Positions 17,776-26,259 are shown, numbered from the stretch's first letter. The stretch: DNA of 64,000 bases from Streptomyces sp. BK239 (GCF_004217285.1 NZ_SHKS01000004.1:1-64000); one strand, 5' to 3'. Translations and numbers: made by a program. Notes: generated by a model not told the origin, from the sequence alone.

Positions 17776-18174
17776 TCAGACGCGGTCGATGTGGACATTG
17801 GTCGACTTCACGCGGGCGGTGGCCTCCATGCCGACCTCCAGGCCGAGTTCCTCCACGGCCTCCCGGGTGAGCAGGGAGACCAGGCGGTGCGGGCCGGCCT
17901 GGATCTCCACCTGGGCGGCGACGTCGCCGAGTTTGATCGCGGTGACGATGCCGGGGAAGGCGTTGCGGGCCGAGGTGTAGGAGGCGGCGTCCTCCTCGGC
18001 GGTGCCGGCCTGGGCGAGTTCGACGGAGAACGCGGCGAGGTCCGCGCCGTCGATGAGGCGTCGCCCGGTGTCGTCGCGGTGGGTCGCCACCCGGCCCGCG
18101 TCGGCCCAGCGGCGGGCGGTGTCGGGGCTCACGCCGAGCAGACGCGCGGCCTGGCCGATGGTGTAGGACTGCAT
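17776..18174 (-). CDS. HTH-Mop regulator, probable molybdate-responsive repressor
   Basis: 132 residues. Residues 1-50 form an excisionase/MerR-type helix-turn-helix (YTIGQAARLLGVSPDTARRW) and ~65-132 a single Mop/TOBE domain (ARNAFPGIVTAIKLGDVAAQ, LLTREAVEELGLEVG). Binding of molybdate to the Mop domain would control DNA binding. The architecture is analogous to ModE but with a different DNA-binding fold. It lies directly upstream of modA, so modABC-mop is the obvious target. This role is inferred from domains and position. Confidence 0.85.
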   Translation of the reverse strand: MQSYTIGQAARLLGVSPDTARRWADAGRVATHRDDTGRRLIDGADLAAFSVELAQAGTAEEDAASYTSARNAFPGIVTAIKLGDVAAQVEIQAGPHRLVSLLTREAVEELGLEVGMEATARVKSTNVHIDRV

Positions 18175-18211
18175 GCCGTCACGATAGGGGCACCGGCCTG
18201 CCCGGCCTGCG

Positions 18212-20164
18212 TCAGCCGGTGTGGACGCGGGGGCGGCGCGTGCGATCCGGTTCCGCCTCGCGCAGGACCTCCCGGGTGACGGGGGCGACCTCGCCCTGCC
18301 CGAAGAGGAAGAAGCGCAGGAAGTTGGCGAACGGATTGCCCTCGGTCCACTCGAAGTAGATGTGGGGCGTGCAGCCGGTCGTGTCGCGGACGTGGAGCAG
18401 CAGCGCGGCCAGGGCGTTCGGGATGGAGGAGGACTCCAGGGTCAGCACCCGGTAGCGGTTGTGCAGGACCTCGCCGCGTACGGTCAGGCCGGCCTCGAAC
18501 TCGGACGGGTCCAGGACGGTGACCTCGACGAAGACGAAGTCCTCCCCGGGGAGGTCGTTGTCGTGCCGGATCTGCTCGATCTTGTCGCGGTACTCCGCCT
18601 TGTCGCGCTGGTCGGGCTCGTTGGCGATGAACCGGATCTTCCGGCTGGCCATGTCCCGGATGAAACGTTCCGCCATGGGGTCGAGCGTCACGCCGGTGAC
18701 GCGGAGTTCGAAGGCGCGCGCCAGCCGGGACAGGAGCGAGACGAGGATGATGCCGGCGATGAAACAGGCGCCGATCTTCACGCCGTCGGGCCGCTCGATG
18801 ACGTTGACGACCGTCGTATAGAGGAACACCGCCGCTATGACCGCGAAGGCGATCGTCCAGTTGCGCTGGCCGGCCTTGCGGGCGGCGATGGTCACGGCTA
18901 TCGCCGCCGAGCTGATCAGCACCAGCACGCCGGTGGCGTACGCGCCGCCCTGGGCGTCGACGTCGGCGTCGAAGAGCCAGGTGACGAGGAAGGCGACGAG
19001 GGTGAAGACGATGACCATCGGGCGCACGGCGCGGGCCCAGTGCGGGGCCATGCCGTAGCGGGGGAGGTAGCGCGGCATCAGGTTGAGCAGGCCGGCCATC
19101 GCGGAGGCGCCGGCGAACCACAGGATGGCGATCGTCGAGACGTCGTAGACCGTGCCGAAGGCGTTGCCCAGGTAGTCGTGCGCCAGATAGGCGAGCGCGC
19201 GGCCGTTGGCGTCGCCGCCCGGCTCGAACTCCTTCTCCGGGATGAGCAGGGTGGTGATGAAGCTGGTGGTGATCAGGAAGCAGCTCATGATCAGGGCGGC
19301 GGTGGTGAGCAGCTTCTTGGTGTCCCGGATGCGGCCGGTCGGGCGCGCGTCGGTGTCGCCGGGGTCGCCCTGGACGTGCGGCATGACGGCGACGCCGGTC
19401 TCGAAGCCGGAGAGGCCGAGCGCGAGCTTGGGAAAGACGATCAGGGCCAGGCCGATCATGACGAAGACGTTGCCGTGCTCGGCGGTCAGGGCGTTCGACC
19501 AGTCGGTGACGACGTGCTCCTGGGTGGCCACGTGCCACAGTCCGACGACCACGACGACCGCGTTCAGCGCGAGGTAGACGCCCACCAGGGCGACGGCGAA
19601 CCCGATCGCCTCCAGGAAGCCCTTGAGGAAGACCGCGCCGAGCAGCGCCACGAGGACGAGCGTGATCAGCAGCTGCTTGTCGTGCAGGGCGCTGTTCAGG
19701 TGCGGGTTCTCCACGAGGTGTGTGGAGGCGTCCGCCGCGGACAGGGTGATGGTGATCAGGAAGTCGGTGGCGGCGAAGCCGAGCAGAGTCAGGACGAAGA
19801 GCTTGCCCTTCCAGAACGACAGCAGCCGCTCCAGCATCGCGATCGAGCCCTCGCCGCGCGGGCTCTCCTCGGCGACCCGCCGGTAGACCGGCAGTGCCCC
19901 GGCGAGCGTGACGATCACCAGCACGATCGTCGCGATCGGCGACAGCAGGCCGGCCGCGAGGGCGGCGATGCCCGGCTGGTAGCCGAGGGTGGAGAAGTAG
20001 TCGACGCCGGTCAGGCACATCACCCGGTACCAGCGCTGGCCCTGGTGGGCCGGTTCCGGCGCCGCGTGCGGGCCCTGGTGGCCGCCGCCCTTGCCCATGT
20101 CGGACAGGCCCTCCAGCATCCAGGCGCGCAGGCGGCCGGGTGCGGGGTGCTCGGTGGTGGCCAT
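18212..20164 (-). CDS. APC-superfamily permease, large form (possible potassium or amino-acid transporter)
   Basis: 650 residues. Twelve or so membrane helices span ~50-480 ([20 protein letters not shown] start, [12 protein letters not shown]), followed by a ~150-residue cytoplasmic domain. The architecture is that of amino-acid/polyamine/organocation permeases, including the KimA potassium importers. Substrate cannot be read from sequence. AGGAG 8 nt upstream supports ATG 20164. The gene is divergent from the remains of a kdp potassium-ATPase operon, which makes a potassium-related role worth considering. Downstream lies the HTH-Mop gene, 37 nt away. Confidence 0.78.
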   Translation of the reverse strand: MATTEHPAPGRLRAWMLEGLSDMGKGGGHQGPHAAPEPAHQGQRWYRVMCLTGVDYFSTLGYQPGIAALAAGLLSPIATIVLVIVTLAGALPVYRRVAEESPRGEGSIAMLERLLSFWKGKLFVLTLLGFAATDFLITITLSAADASTHLVENPHLNSALHDKQLLITLVLVALLGAVFLKGFLEAIGFAVALVGVYLALNAVVVVVGLWHVATQEHVVTDWSNALTAEHGNVFVMIGLALIVFPKLALGLSGFETGVAVMPHVQGDPGDTDARPTGRIRDTKKLLTTAALIMSCFLITTSFITTLLIPEKEFEPGGDANGRALAYLAHDYLGNAFGTVYDVSTIAILWFAGASAMAGLLNLMPRYLPRYGMAPHWARAVRPMVIVFTLVAFLVTWLFDADVDAQGGAYATGVLVLISSAAIAVTIAARKAGQRNWTIAFAVIAAVFLYTTVVNVIERPDGVKIGACFIAGIILVSLLSRLARAFELRVTGVTLDPMAERFIRDMASRKIRFIANEPDQRDKAEYRDKIEQIRHDNDLPGEDFVFVEVTVLDPSEFEAGLTVRGEVLHNRYRVLTLESSSIPNALAALLLHVRDTTGCTPHIYFEWTEGNPFANFLRFFLFGQGEVAPVTREVLREAEPDRTRRPRVHTG

Positions 20165-20629
20165 CGGGGTGCTCCTGTGGTGCGGCCGGGCCCGTGGCAC
20201 GGCGTGCGGTTTCCGGCCATCACGCGGACGGCCGCATCAGCGTAAGCGGAGAGTGACGCGCGGGCCCATGGTTGAAGGGGGTCCGCGGCGTCAAGCTTGC
20301 GTTAAGACTCGCCGGGCGGACCTGCGAAGAGGGTCCGGCGCCGCGTTCGGGACGGGCAGCGGTCGACTGCGCCGTACGGGGGAGGGGACGTGGGCCGGCG
20401 GGGCCGCGAGCGGCCTGCGGACACCCAGCGTCACGTGCGTATGGGCCCCGTCAAGGGCGGGTGGAGCGGCGTATGGGAGCCGTCAACGGCGCTCGCTCCG
20501 GGCCGCCGGGGTTGTTTCCTCGACATCGACAGCGTTCGACGCCCGATGCCGCGCGTTCGTTCGCCCGACCCGCGTCCCCGACCCCAGGAGCTCACGACCT
20601 GCTCCGGGGAGGCGTCCGCCGGGGCGGCG
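20165..20629. other. Intergenic region between the APC permease and kdp remnants
   Basis: There is no intact gene. It should hold the permease promoter on the - strand: TTGACG (complement of ~20287-20293) is a candidate -35. The right part was presumably the old kdp promoter region. The first ~80 codons of KdpA are missing. Confidence 0.45.
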
Positions 20630-20778
20630 CGCGGGGTGCTCGCCTTCTCGGCGGCCGGCGCCCTCTTCCTCTGCCTGCTCCAGCGGATGCAGGGCGTGCT
20701 GCCGCTGTCCCTGGGCTTCAAGGCGATCGACCCGGACCAGGCGTTCAACACCGCCGTGTCCTTCGTGACCAACACCAC
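20630..20778 (+). pseudogene. kdpA: kdpA fragment 1 (N-terminal third)
   Basis: It reads RGVLAFSAAGALFLCLLQRM ... LPLSLGF ... AFNTAVSFVTNTT, matching the second and third membrane region of the potassium-binding subunit KdpA. Similarity stops at NTT, just before the NWQSYxG motif expected next; that piece is found 1.06 kb downstream at 21842. No start codon or N-terminus remains. Confidence 0.85.
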
Positions 20779-20788
20779 GACCGACCTC

Positions 20789-20902
20789 ATGGATGCCGGA
20801 GAAGTTCTGGATCACGCCGCAGGCGACCAGCACGATCGCCGCGGCGAAGGCGCCCGGCAGCAGGACGCGGGTGACGCCGCGCACCATGTCAGCCCAGAAG
20901 TC
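20789..20902 (-). pseudogene. kdpA: kdpA fragment 2, inverted
   Basis: On the - strand it encodes DFWADMVRGVTRVLLPGAFA and ends VACGVIQNFSG, the KdpA segment that should follow the NWQSY...VQN block. It is inverted relative to its neighbours and abuts fragment 1. Confidence 0.83.
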
Positions 20903-20947
20903 GTCGTCACTCCGGCGCTGGTGCTGGTCCTCACCGCCGCCGCGATG
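20900..20947 (+). pseudogene. kdpA: kdpA fragment 3 (short, displaced)
   Basis: Sixteen codons, VVVTPALVLVLTAAAM, match the KdpA helix that normally follows GRTPEYLGKKI...KLAA. It lies upstream of that block rather than downstream, so the order is reversed. Confidence 0.65.
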
Positions 20948-21083
20948 CGCCGGACTCGCGGATGACGGGCGCCGACTCCGCCGGGGACGACGTCGCCCGC
21001 CTCGCAGACGACGAGGTCGCCGATCCTCAGCTCGGTGCCGGGGACGCGTTCCTCGGCGGCGCCGACGACCCGCCGGTGTCCAG
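20948..21083 (-). pseudogene. kdpB: kdpB fragment 1, inverted, with a 17-residue gap
   Basis: The - strand reads ELRIGDLVVCEAGDVVPG and then, after a frame change, ESAPVIRESG. This is the actuator-domain region of the KdpB P-type ATPase. The residues normally between these blocks ([17 protein letters not shown]) are missing here and lie alone at 22048-22104. Confidence 0.85.
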
Positions 21084-21098
21084 GCCGGGGTAGACCGC

Positions 21099-21173
21099 CG
21101 CGGGCTGATGGTCGGCCGCACGCCCGAGTACCTCGGCAAGAAGATCGGCACCCGCGACATCAAGCTCGCCGCC
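21099..21173 (+). pseudogene. kdpA: kdpA fragment 4
   Basis: It encodes RGLMVGRTPEYLGKKIGTRD and IKLAA, the highly conserved late KdpA motif. It precedes, in the linear order here, a segment that should come ~140 residues earlier in the protein. Confidence 0.87.
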
Positions 21174-21239
21174 TTTTCACGCCGTACGGCGGTGTCTGCG
21201 CCGACCAGCCGGGCCTGACCGGCGTCCTCGTCACCGCCC

Positions 21240-21461
21240 CAGTTCTTCGACGGGCACAGCCTGGGCGGCTCGCAGCAGTGAAACGGCGGGGCGGTCGCCT
21301 CGCAGGAGGCCGTCAAGGAGCTCGGCACCAACGCCGGCGGCTACTTCAACGCCAACTCCGCGCACCCCTTCGAGAACCCCACGCCGTTCACGAACCTCTT
21401 CGAGATCTTCCTGATGCTGGTGATCCCGTTCTCGCTGACGCGGACGTTCGGCGTCATGGTT
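21240..21461 (+). pseudogene. kdpA: kdpA fragment 5 with in-frame TGA
   Basis: QFFDGHSLGGSQQ is followed by a TGA stop (21279-21281), where TGG is the simplest ancestral codon, and then [36 protein letters not shown] and LTRTFGVMV. This is the selectivity-filter region of KdpA. It ends exactly where inverted kdpC sequence begins. Confidence 0.9.
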
Positions 21462-21647
21462 CGCCAGGGGCAGGTCGTAGGCCTGTCCGATGAGGGAGGA
21501 GCCGACGACCCTGCCCTGCGCCGAGATCTCGGAGCCGTCGGCCTTGTCACGGAACAGGCTCTGGGCGACGCCGGTGACGGCCAGCGGGTAGAGAACGCCC
21601 GTCACCAGGGTCAGCACGAGCAGCGCGTGCAGGCCCGCCGCGAGCAC
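21462..21647 (-). pseudogene. kdpC: kdpC N-terminal half, inverted
   Basis: The - strand encodes [20 protein letters not shown], the membrane anchor of KdpC, followed by [19 protein letters not shown] and [16 protein letters not shown]. It stops at residue ~65. The rest of KdpC is on the + strand from 22330. The normal N-terminal Met region is not recognisable. Confidence 0.9.
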
Positions 21648-21841
21648 CGCGGGACGAGCGGATCGGCCCGGCGGCCGACCTGTGGAATGAAAGACAGGAA
21701 TCGTGGCGGAGTCGCGGTTCTTTTGAACGCGCTGGGCGCGATCCTGTACACGATGGTCGAGGGCCCAGTTCGCCCGAGCGGGAGTTCACCGAACCCGCGC
21801 ACCAGGGCCACCGCGACGGCCATGCCGACGGCCGCCGGGAC
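21648..21841. other. Unassigned segment within the kdp remnants
   Basis: No Kdp block could be recognised on either strand. A hydrophobic + strand stretch ([14 protein letters not shown]) is present without recognised relatives. The segment could be further shuffled kdp DNA or inserted sequence. Confidence 0.4.
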
Positions 21842-21913
21842 GACTGGCAGTCCTACTACGGCGGGCAGGCCATGGGCCACGTGGTGCAGAGCGCCGGGCT
21901 GGCCGTGCAGAAC
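21842..21913 (+). pseudogene. kdpA: kdpA fragment 6 (NWQSY block)
   Basis: [20 protein letters not shown] and AVQN form the KdpA segment that should continue directly from fragment 1 (FVTNT|NWQSY). It is in the same orientation but separated by about 1.06 kb of other Kdp pieces. Confidence 0.87.
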
Positions 21914-22052
21914 TTGCGGCCTCGCGCCCTTCGCCGGCATCAAGCTCATCGACCTGCTCGTCTCCCTCGTCCTCGGGATCGGCAGGGCGATCGCCGAGGA
22001 GGCCGGCGTCGACGACTTCCTCGCCGAGGCCACCCCCGAGGACAAGAGGTGA
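21914..22052 (+). pseudogene. kdpB: kdpB fragments 2 and 3 fused out of order
   Basis: [20 protein letters not shown] matches the extreme C-terminal helix of KdpB. It is fused in frame to [20 protein letters not shown], which belongs to the phosphorylation domain about 180 residues earlier. A TGA closes the frame at 22050. Confidence 0.82.
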
Positions 22053-22104
22053 TCGCGGACTCGTCGACGGAGGCCACGCCCTCGACGACGTCACCGTCAC
22101 CCCC
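22048..22104 (-). pseudogene. kdpB: kdpB fragment 4, the missing piece of fragment 1
   Basis: The - strand encodes [18 protein letters not shown], including the DESAIT actuator core. It supplies the residues missing from kdpB fragment 1 at 20948-21083, in the same orientation but ~1 kb away. Confidence 0.87.
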
Positions 22105-22329
22105 AGATGATTTTCTTTCCTCGCACATATGCCCGGCCTTTTTTACTCGGTCGCGCTGCCGGGGAACTTCAAGCGGGTGGACACCTCGCGCTGCAATGCG
22201 TCGGCCGGGGACATCTCGTCCTGGGGTCGAGCAGTACTCGGCGGTCACAGCTTCGTCACCCCCTTGGCGACGAGGGCCACCAGCGCGAAGACCGCGATCG
22301 TGGTGACGACGAAGGCCGGATCGGCCTAG
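22105..22329 (-). pseudogene. Remnant region with small hydrophobic peptide
   Basis: At 22245-22325 the - strand encodes ADPAFVVTTIAVFALVALVA and then KGVTKL-stop, a single-helix peptide without a start codon. It resembles the small membrane peptides found upstream of kdpFA. The rest, about 140 bases, is AT-richer around 22109-22150 and has no assigned content. Confidence 0.5.
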
Positions 22330-22779
22330 GGCCAGGAGAGCCCCGCGCCCGACCTGAAGTGGTTCCAGGGCCGCCCGCGGAACGGCCTCGGCGTCAACAG
22401 CGTCAACACGCGGTACAAGCTGATCCTGTCCGGCGCGACCAACCGCTCCGGCGACGACCCCGAGCTCATCGACTGGGTGAGGGCCGCCAAGGTGGCCGTC
22501 GTCAAGGACAACTCGGTGCACGGGCACCCGGTGCGGCCCTCCCAGGTGCCCGCCGACGCCGTCACCTCCTCGGGCTCCGGCCTCGACCCGGACATCTCCC
22601 CGGCCTACGCCGAACTCCAGGCGCCCCGGGTGGCCGTACACAACGGCCTGCCCGTCGCACGGGTCGAGGAGCTGGTGAAGGACCACACGCAGGGCCGCAC
22701 CCTCGGTTTCATCGGCGAGCCCCGGGGCGACGTCCTCGAACTCAACGTCGCGCTCAGGGAGCTGACCGCAGGCCGCTGA
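22330..22779 (+). pseudogene. kdpC: kdpC C-terminal part
   Basis: An open frame of 149 codons begins right after TAG 22327-22329: GQESPAPDLKWFQGRPRNGL, then SGSGLDPDISPAYAELQAPR and HTQGRTLGFIGEPRGDVLEL. This is KdpC from residue ~66 to the natural end. The join with the inverted N-terminal half (ending SYDLPLA-type) is essentially seamless when one piece is flipped. No membrane anchor remains, so no functional KdpC is expected. Confidence 0.9.
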
Positions 22780-22851
22780 CGACACGGGGCGTTCCCCGCC
22801 CGCCAGGGAGGCACGGGTATCGGTGCGCCGTGCGCGCCCGGGTCACCCTCG

Positions 22852-22880
22852 GAAAGTTCGCTGAAGAGAGCGAATGTTTC
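22852..22880. promoter_or_regulatory. Inverted repeat upstream of the xylan operon
   Basis: GAAAGTTCGCT (22852-22862) and AGCGAATGTTTC (22869-22880) form an imperfect dyad with a 6-nt centre. It could be an upstream operator of the same LacI regulator or the end of the kdp region. Confidence 0.4.
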
Positions 22881-22993
22881 GCCCGCTTCGCGCACCGCCC
22901 TTCACGGCTCGTATCTCGTCCCCTGGCGGCGGGATCAGCGAGATGATCCGCCGTACGGTCCCGACCGTCGGCGGATTCGCTGTGTTCAAGGGG

Positions 22994-23065
22994 TTGCCAC
23001 CCGTCGGAGCCTGTCTCTAGGGTGCGGCAGCAGCGAACCTTTCTGGATCAGCTTCGAAACTTTCG
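22994..23065 (+). promoter_or_regulatory. Promoter and LacI-type operator of the xylo-oligosaccharide operon
   Basis: TTGCCA (22994-22999) and TAGGGT (23018-23023) are 18 bp apart, a plausible vegetative promoter. Downstream, CGAAACTTTCG (23055-23065) is a perfect odd palindrome of the CGAA-N-TTCG class described for xylan/xylobiose regulators (BxlR) in Streptomyces. The operator lies between the promoter and ATG 23114, as expected for repression. Confidence 0.7.
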
Positions 23066-23113
23066 ATCTCGCTGGACGGTCGTGGGGGCCGTCCCGTACC
23101 CAAGGAGCGCACC

Positions 23114-24406
23114 ATGGGCGACCCGGCACTCTCCCGCCGAGGCTTCCTGGCGGCCTCCGCCGCGGCCGGTGTGGGCATGACGGCACTGAGCGCCTGCGGC
23201 GGCGGCTCGGACTCAGGGTCGTCGGGGACGACCACGATCGAGTGGTGGAACATCTCCACCACCCAGCCGGCCAAGGACGTGTGGGCCCGCCTCGCCCGGC
23301 AGTTCGAGAAGCAGAATCCCCAAGTCAAGGTCAAAATAGTCCAGTTGGAGAACGACGCCTACAAGTCGAAGATGACGGCGCTGACCGCCTCGGGCAAGCT
23401 CCCCGACATCTTCCACACCTGGGGCGGTGGCGTCCTCAAGCAGCAGGTCGACGCCGGACTCGTCGACGACCTGACCGACCGCACCAAGGACTGGTCGCAG
23501 GGGTTGCTCCCGGTGGCCACGAAGCCCTACCTGGTCGACGAGAAGGTCTACGGCATCCCGTTCGACATCGGCATGATCGGCTTCTGGTACAACAAGGCCC
23601 TCTTCCGGCGGGCCGGCATCGCAGCGCCCCCCACCACCTGGAGCGGATTCCTCGACGCCGTACGGAAGCTGAAGTCCGCCGGCATCACTCCGCTCGCCCT
23701 GGCGGGCAAGGAGAAGTGGCCCGGCATGTACTACTGGGCCTACCTCGCGATGCGCACCGCCGGGATCGACGCCCTCCAAAAGGCCAACGAAAGCAAGGAC
23801 TTCACCGGGGAAGGGTTCGTCCAGGCCGGGCAGCACCTCCAGGAACTCGTGGATCTCCAGCCGTTCCAGAAGGGCTTCCTCGGCGCCGCCTACTCCACCC
23901 CCGCAGGCCAGGCCGCCGCCGTCGGCAACGGCAAGGCCGCGATGGAACTCATGGGCCAGTGGGCGCCCCAGGTGCAGGCCGACGCGGGCAAGGGGCTCGG
24001 CGCCGACCTCGGCTTCTTCCCGTTCCCGGAGGTCGGCGGAGGCAAAGGCGCCCTCACCGAGGTCTTCGGCGGGGGCGGCGGCCACGCCCTGCGCGCGGGC
24101 GCGCCACAAGCGGCCGTCGACTTCCTGAAGTTCTTCGCCTCCGCCGCCACCGACACCGAACTGGTCAAGAAGACCGGCGCGCTGCCCGTCGTCCCCGCCG
24201 CAGAGAGCGCCCTCACCGACCCCAACCTCAAAGCCGTACAGGCCCAGTTGAAGGCGGCCACCGGTTTCCAGCTCTACCTGGACCAGGCGTACGCGCCCGC
24301 CGTCGGCCAGGAGGTCAACGACAGCGTCGCCGCCCTCATCGCGGGGTCCCGCTCAGCGCAGCAGGTCACGGAGTCGATCACCAAGGTCGCGAAGGAAGAG
24401 CAGTAG
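23114..24406 (+). CDS. bxlE: Sugar ABC transporter solute-binding lipoprotein (BxlE-like)
   Basis: 430 residues. The N-terminus carries a twin-arginine motif (SRRGFL, 7-12) and a lipobox (ALSAC, Cys ~28), so it is a Tat-exported lipoprotein. The rest is a family 1 extracellular sugar-binding protein (TTIEWWNIS, WYNKALFRRAGI). With the two permeases it would import oligosaccharides; the adjacent GH10 xylanase and operator point to xylobiose and longer xylo-oligomers. The ATPase is missing and probably supplied by a shared MsiK. AAGGAG precedes ATG 23114. Confidence 0.85.
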   Translation: MGDPALSRRGFLAASAAAGVGMTALSACGGGSDSGSSGTTTIEWWNISTTQPAKDVWARLARQFEKQNPQVKVKIVQLENDAYKSKMTALTASGKLPDIFHTWGGGVLKQQVDAGLVDDLTDRTKDWSQGLLPVATKPYLVDEKVYGIPFDIGMIGFWYNKALFRRAGIAAPPTTWSGFLDAVRKLKSAGITPLALAGKEKWPGMYYWAYLAMRTAGIDALQKANESKDFTGEGFVQAGQHLQELVDLQPFQKGFLGAAYSTPAGQAAAVGNGKAAMELMGQWAPQVQADAGKGLGADLGFFPFPEVGGGKGALTEVFGGGGGHALRAGAPQAAVDFLKFFASAATDTELVKKTGALPVVPAAESALTDPNLKAVQAQLKAATGFQLYLDQAYAPAVGQEVNDSVAALIAGSRSAQQVTESITKVAKEEQ

Positions 24407-24412
24407 GCCGCG

Positions 24413-25432
24413 ATGACCTCGACCTTCCTCCCGGACGAGCGCAAGGGCCCCGGCGAGCGCAACGGCCCCGACGACGGCCCGGCGACCGCCGCCTTCGAGG
24501 CGGCGGCCCGGGGCCGGGCACGGCGGCGGACGTCGAACTGGCTGACCGCCGTCGGCCTCCAGGCTCCCGCGCTTGCGCTGTTCGGCGTGCTGGTACTGCT
24601 GCCGATGCTGTTCGCGCTGTACGCGGCGTTCTTCCGCTGGGGCGGCTTCGGCATGCCCGAGGACTTCGTCGGCGCCGACAACTTCACCCGGCTCTTCAAG
24701 GACCCGGTGTTCCTGGGCGACCTGTGGCGCTGCCTGGTCCTGGTCCTGCTCTCCCTCGCCCTGCAACTGCCGTTCGCCCTCGCCCTGGCCGTCGCCCTCA
24801 ACCAGCGCATCCGCGGCCGGGCCGCATACCGGATGCTGTTCTTCGCGCCCTACATCCTCTCCGAGGCGATCACCGGTGTGCTGTTCGGCATGATCTTCGC
24901 CCCGGACGACGGCCTCGCCGACCAGGTGCTCGACGCGGTCGGCCTGGACGGCGCCGGCGGCCAGTGGTTCGCCGACCCGTCCACCGTCATGGCCACCCTG
25001 TTCCTCGTCATGACATGGAAGTACTTCGGCTTCCACATGATGCTCTACCTGGCCGGACTCCAGTCCATCCCGGCCGAGTTGACCGAGGCGGCCCTCATCG
25101 ACGGGGCCGGGCCCTGGCAGCGGTTCCGGCACATCACCCTGCCGCTGCTCGGCCCGACCCTGCGCATCAGCGTCTTCCTGTCCGTCATCGGCGCGATCCA
25201 GCTGTTCGACCTGGTCTGGGTCACCACCGCGGGCGGCCCCGACCACCACTCCGAGACGATGGCCGTGACCATGTTCCAGTACGGCTTCAAGCGCTACCAG
25301 GTCGGCTACGCCAGCGCGATCAGCGTGGCGATGTTCGCCGTCTGCCTCGTCTTCGCCCTCGCCTACCAGCGGTTCGTGCTCCGCCGGGACCTCGAGGGCG
25401 CCACCACGACCCTGCGAGGAGGCGGCTCGTGA
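24413..25432 (+). CDS. bxlF: Sugar ABC transporter permease (BxlF-like)
   Basis: 339 residues. A hydrophilic N-terminal extension of ~40 residues precedes six membrane helices. The EAA loop (LTEAALIDGAGPWQRFRHI, ~residue 220) interacts with the ATPase. It is the MalF-type partner. It starts 6 nt after the binding-protein gene and its stop overlaps the next start (GTGA). Confidence 0.87.
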   Translation: MTSTFLPDERKGPGERNGPDDGPATAAFEAAARGRARRRTSNWLTAVGLQAPALALFGVLVLLPMLFALYAAFFRWGGFGMPEDFVGADNFTRLFKDPVFLGDLWRCLVLVLLSLALQLPFALALAVALNQRIRGRAAYRMLFFAPYILSEAITGVLFGMIFAPDDGLADQVLDAVGLDGAGGQWFADPSTVMATLFLVMTWKYFGFHMMLYLAGLQSIPAELTEAALIDGAGPWQRFRHITLPLLGPTLRISVFLSVIGAIQLFDLVWVTTAGGPDHHSETMAVTMFQYGFKRYQVGYASAISVAMFAVCLVFALAYQRFVLRRDLEGATTTLRGGGS

Positions 25433-26259
25433 GCGCCCGCAAGTCCGGACGTACGCTTCCGCTGCACGTCGTCCTCGTCGCCGTCGCGGCGGTGATGGTC
25501 GTGCCCCTTCTCTACGCCGTGCTGTCCGGCTTCAAGTCCACCGACGAGCTCTCCCGCAACCCCGTCGGACTGCCCGACACCTGGGTCACCTCCAACTACA
25601 CCGACATCCTCGGCGGCGGCGACTTCTGGAGGCTGCTCGGCAGCAGCACCCTGATCGCCGTCGGCACGACCCTCCTCGTGGTCGCGGTGTCCGCGCTCGC
25701 GGCGTTCTCCTTCGCCCGCTTCGCCTTCCGCGGCCGGGAGGCGCTGTTCACCCTGTTCACGATGGGGCTGATGTTCCCCTTCGCGGTCGCCGCCCTGCCC
25801 CTCTTCCTGCTTCTGCGCTCGCTGGACCTGCTCGACAACCCCCTCGGCGTGATCCTGCCGCAGGCCGCGTTCGGGCTGCCGATGACCATCGTCATCCTGC
25901 GCGGCTTCTTCCGGGAGATCCCGGCCGAGCTGGAGGAGGCGGCCACCATCGACGGCTGCGGCCCGCTCGGCTTCTTCTGGCGGATCCTGCTGCCCATGGC
26001 CCGCCCCGCCCTCGGCACGGTCTCCGTCCTCGCCGTGGTCGGCAGCTGGAACAACTTCCTCCTGCCGCTGCTGGTGTTCACCGACTCCACCTGGTGGACG
26101 ATCCCGATCGGCGTCCAGCAGTTCCAGGGCCAGTACTCGGCGGAGTACGCCCGTGTCTTCGCCTATCTGGTCCTCGCCATGGTCCCGGCCCTGGCCCTCT
26201 ACTCCGTCGCCGAGCGCCAGCTCGTCGGCGGGCTCACCGCCGGCGCCAGCAAGGGATGA
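25429..26259 (+). CDS. bxlG: Sugar ABC transporter permease (BxlG-like)
   Basis: 276 residues, MalG type, six membrane helices with EAA loop EEAATIDGCGPLGFFWRI (~190). GTG 25429 overlaps the preceding stop. Together with the MalF-type partner it forms the channel for xylo-oligosaccharide uptake. The xylanase gene starts 74 nt downstream in the same direction. Confidence 0.87.
   Translation: MSARKSGRTLPLHVVLVAVAAVMVVPLLYAVLSGFKSTDELSRNPVGLPDTWVTSNYTDILGGGDFWRLLGSSTLIAVGTTLLVVAVSALAAFSFARFAFRGREALFTLFTMGLMFPFAVAALPLFLLLRSLDLLDNPLGVILPQAAFGLPMTIVILRGFFREIPAELEEAATIDGCGPLGFFWRILLPMARPALGTVSVLAVVGSWNNFLLPLLVFTDSTWWTIPIGVQQFQGQYSAEYARVFAYLVLAMVPALALYSVAERQLVGGLTAGASKG

Noticed and set aside
20390..22946. 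Intact small genes in the kdp remnant region
   Set aside because: Open frames there are chance concatenations of shuffled Kdp pieces and antisense stretches; none gives a complete domain with a credible start.
23242..26259. 1005-codon frame across the ABC transporter genes
   Set aside because: Only its last 276 codons are the real second permease. The rest is out of frame with the clear binding protein and first permease.
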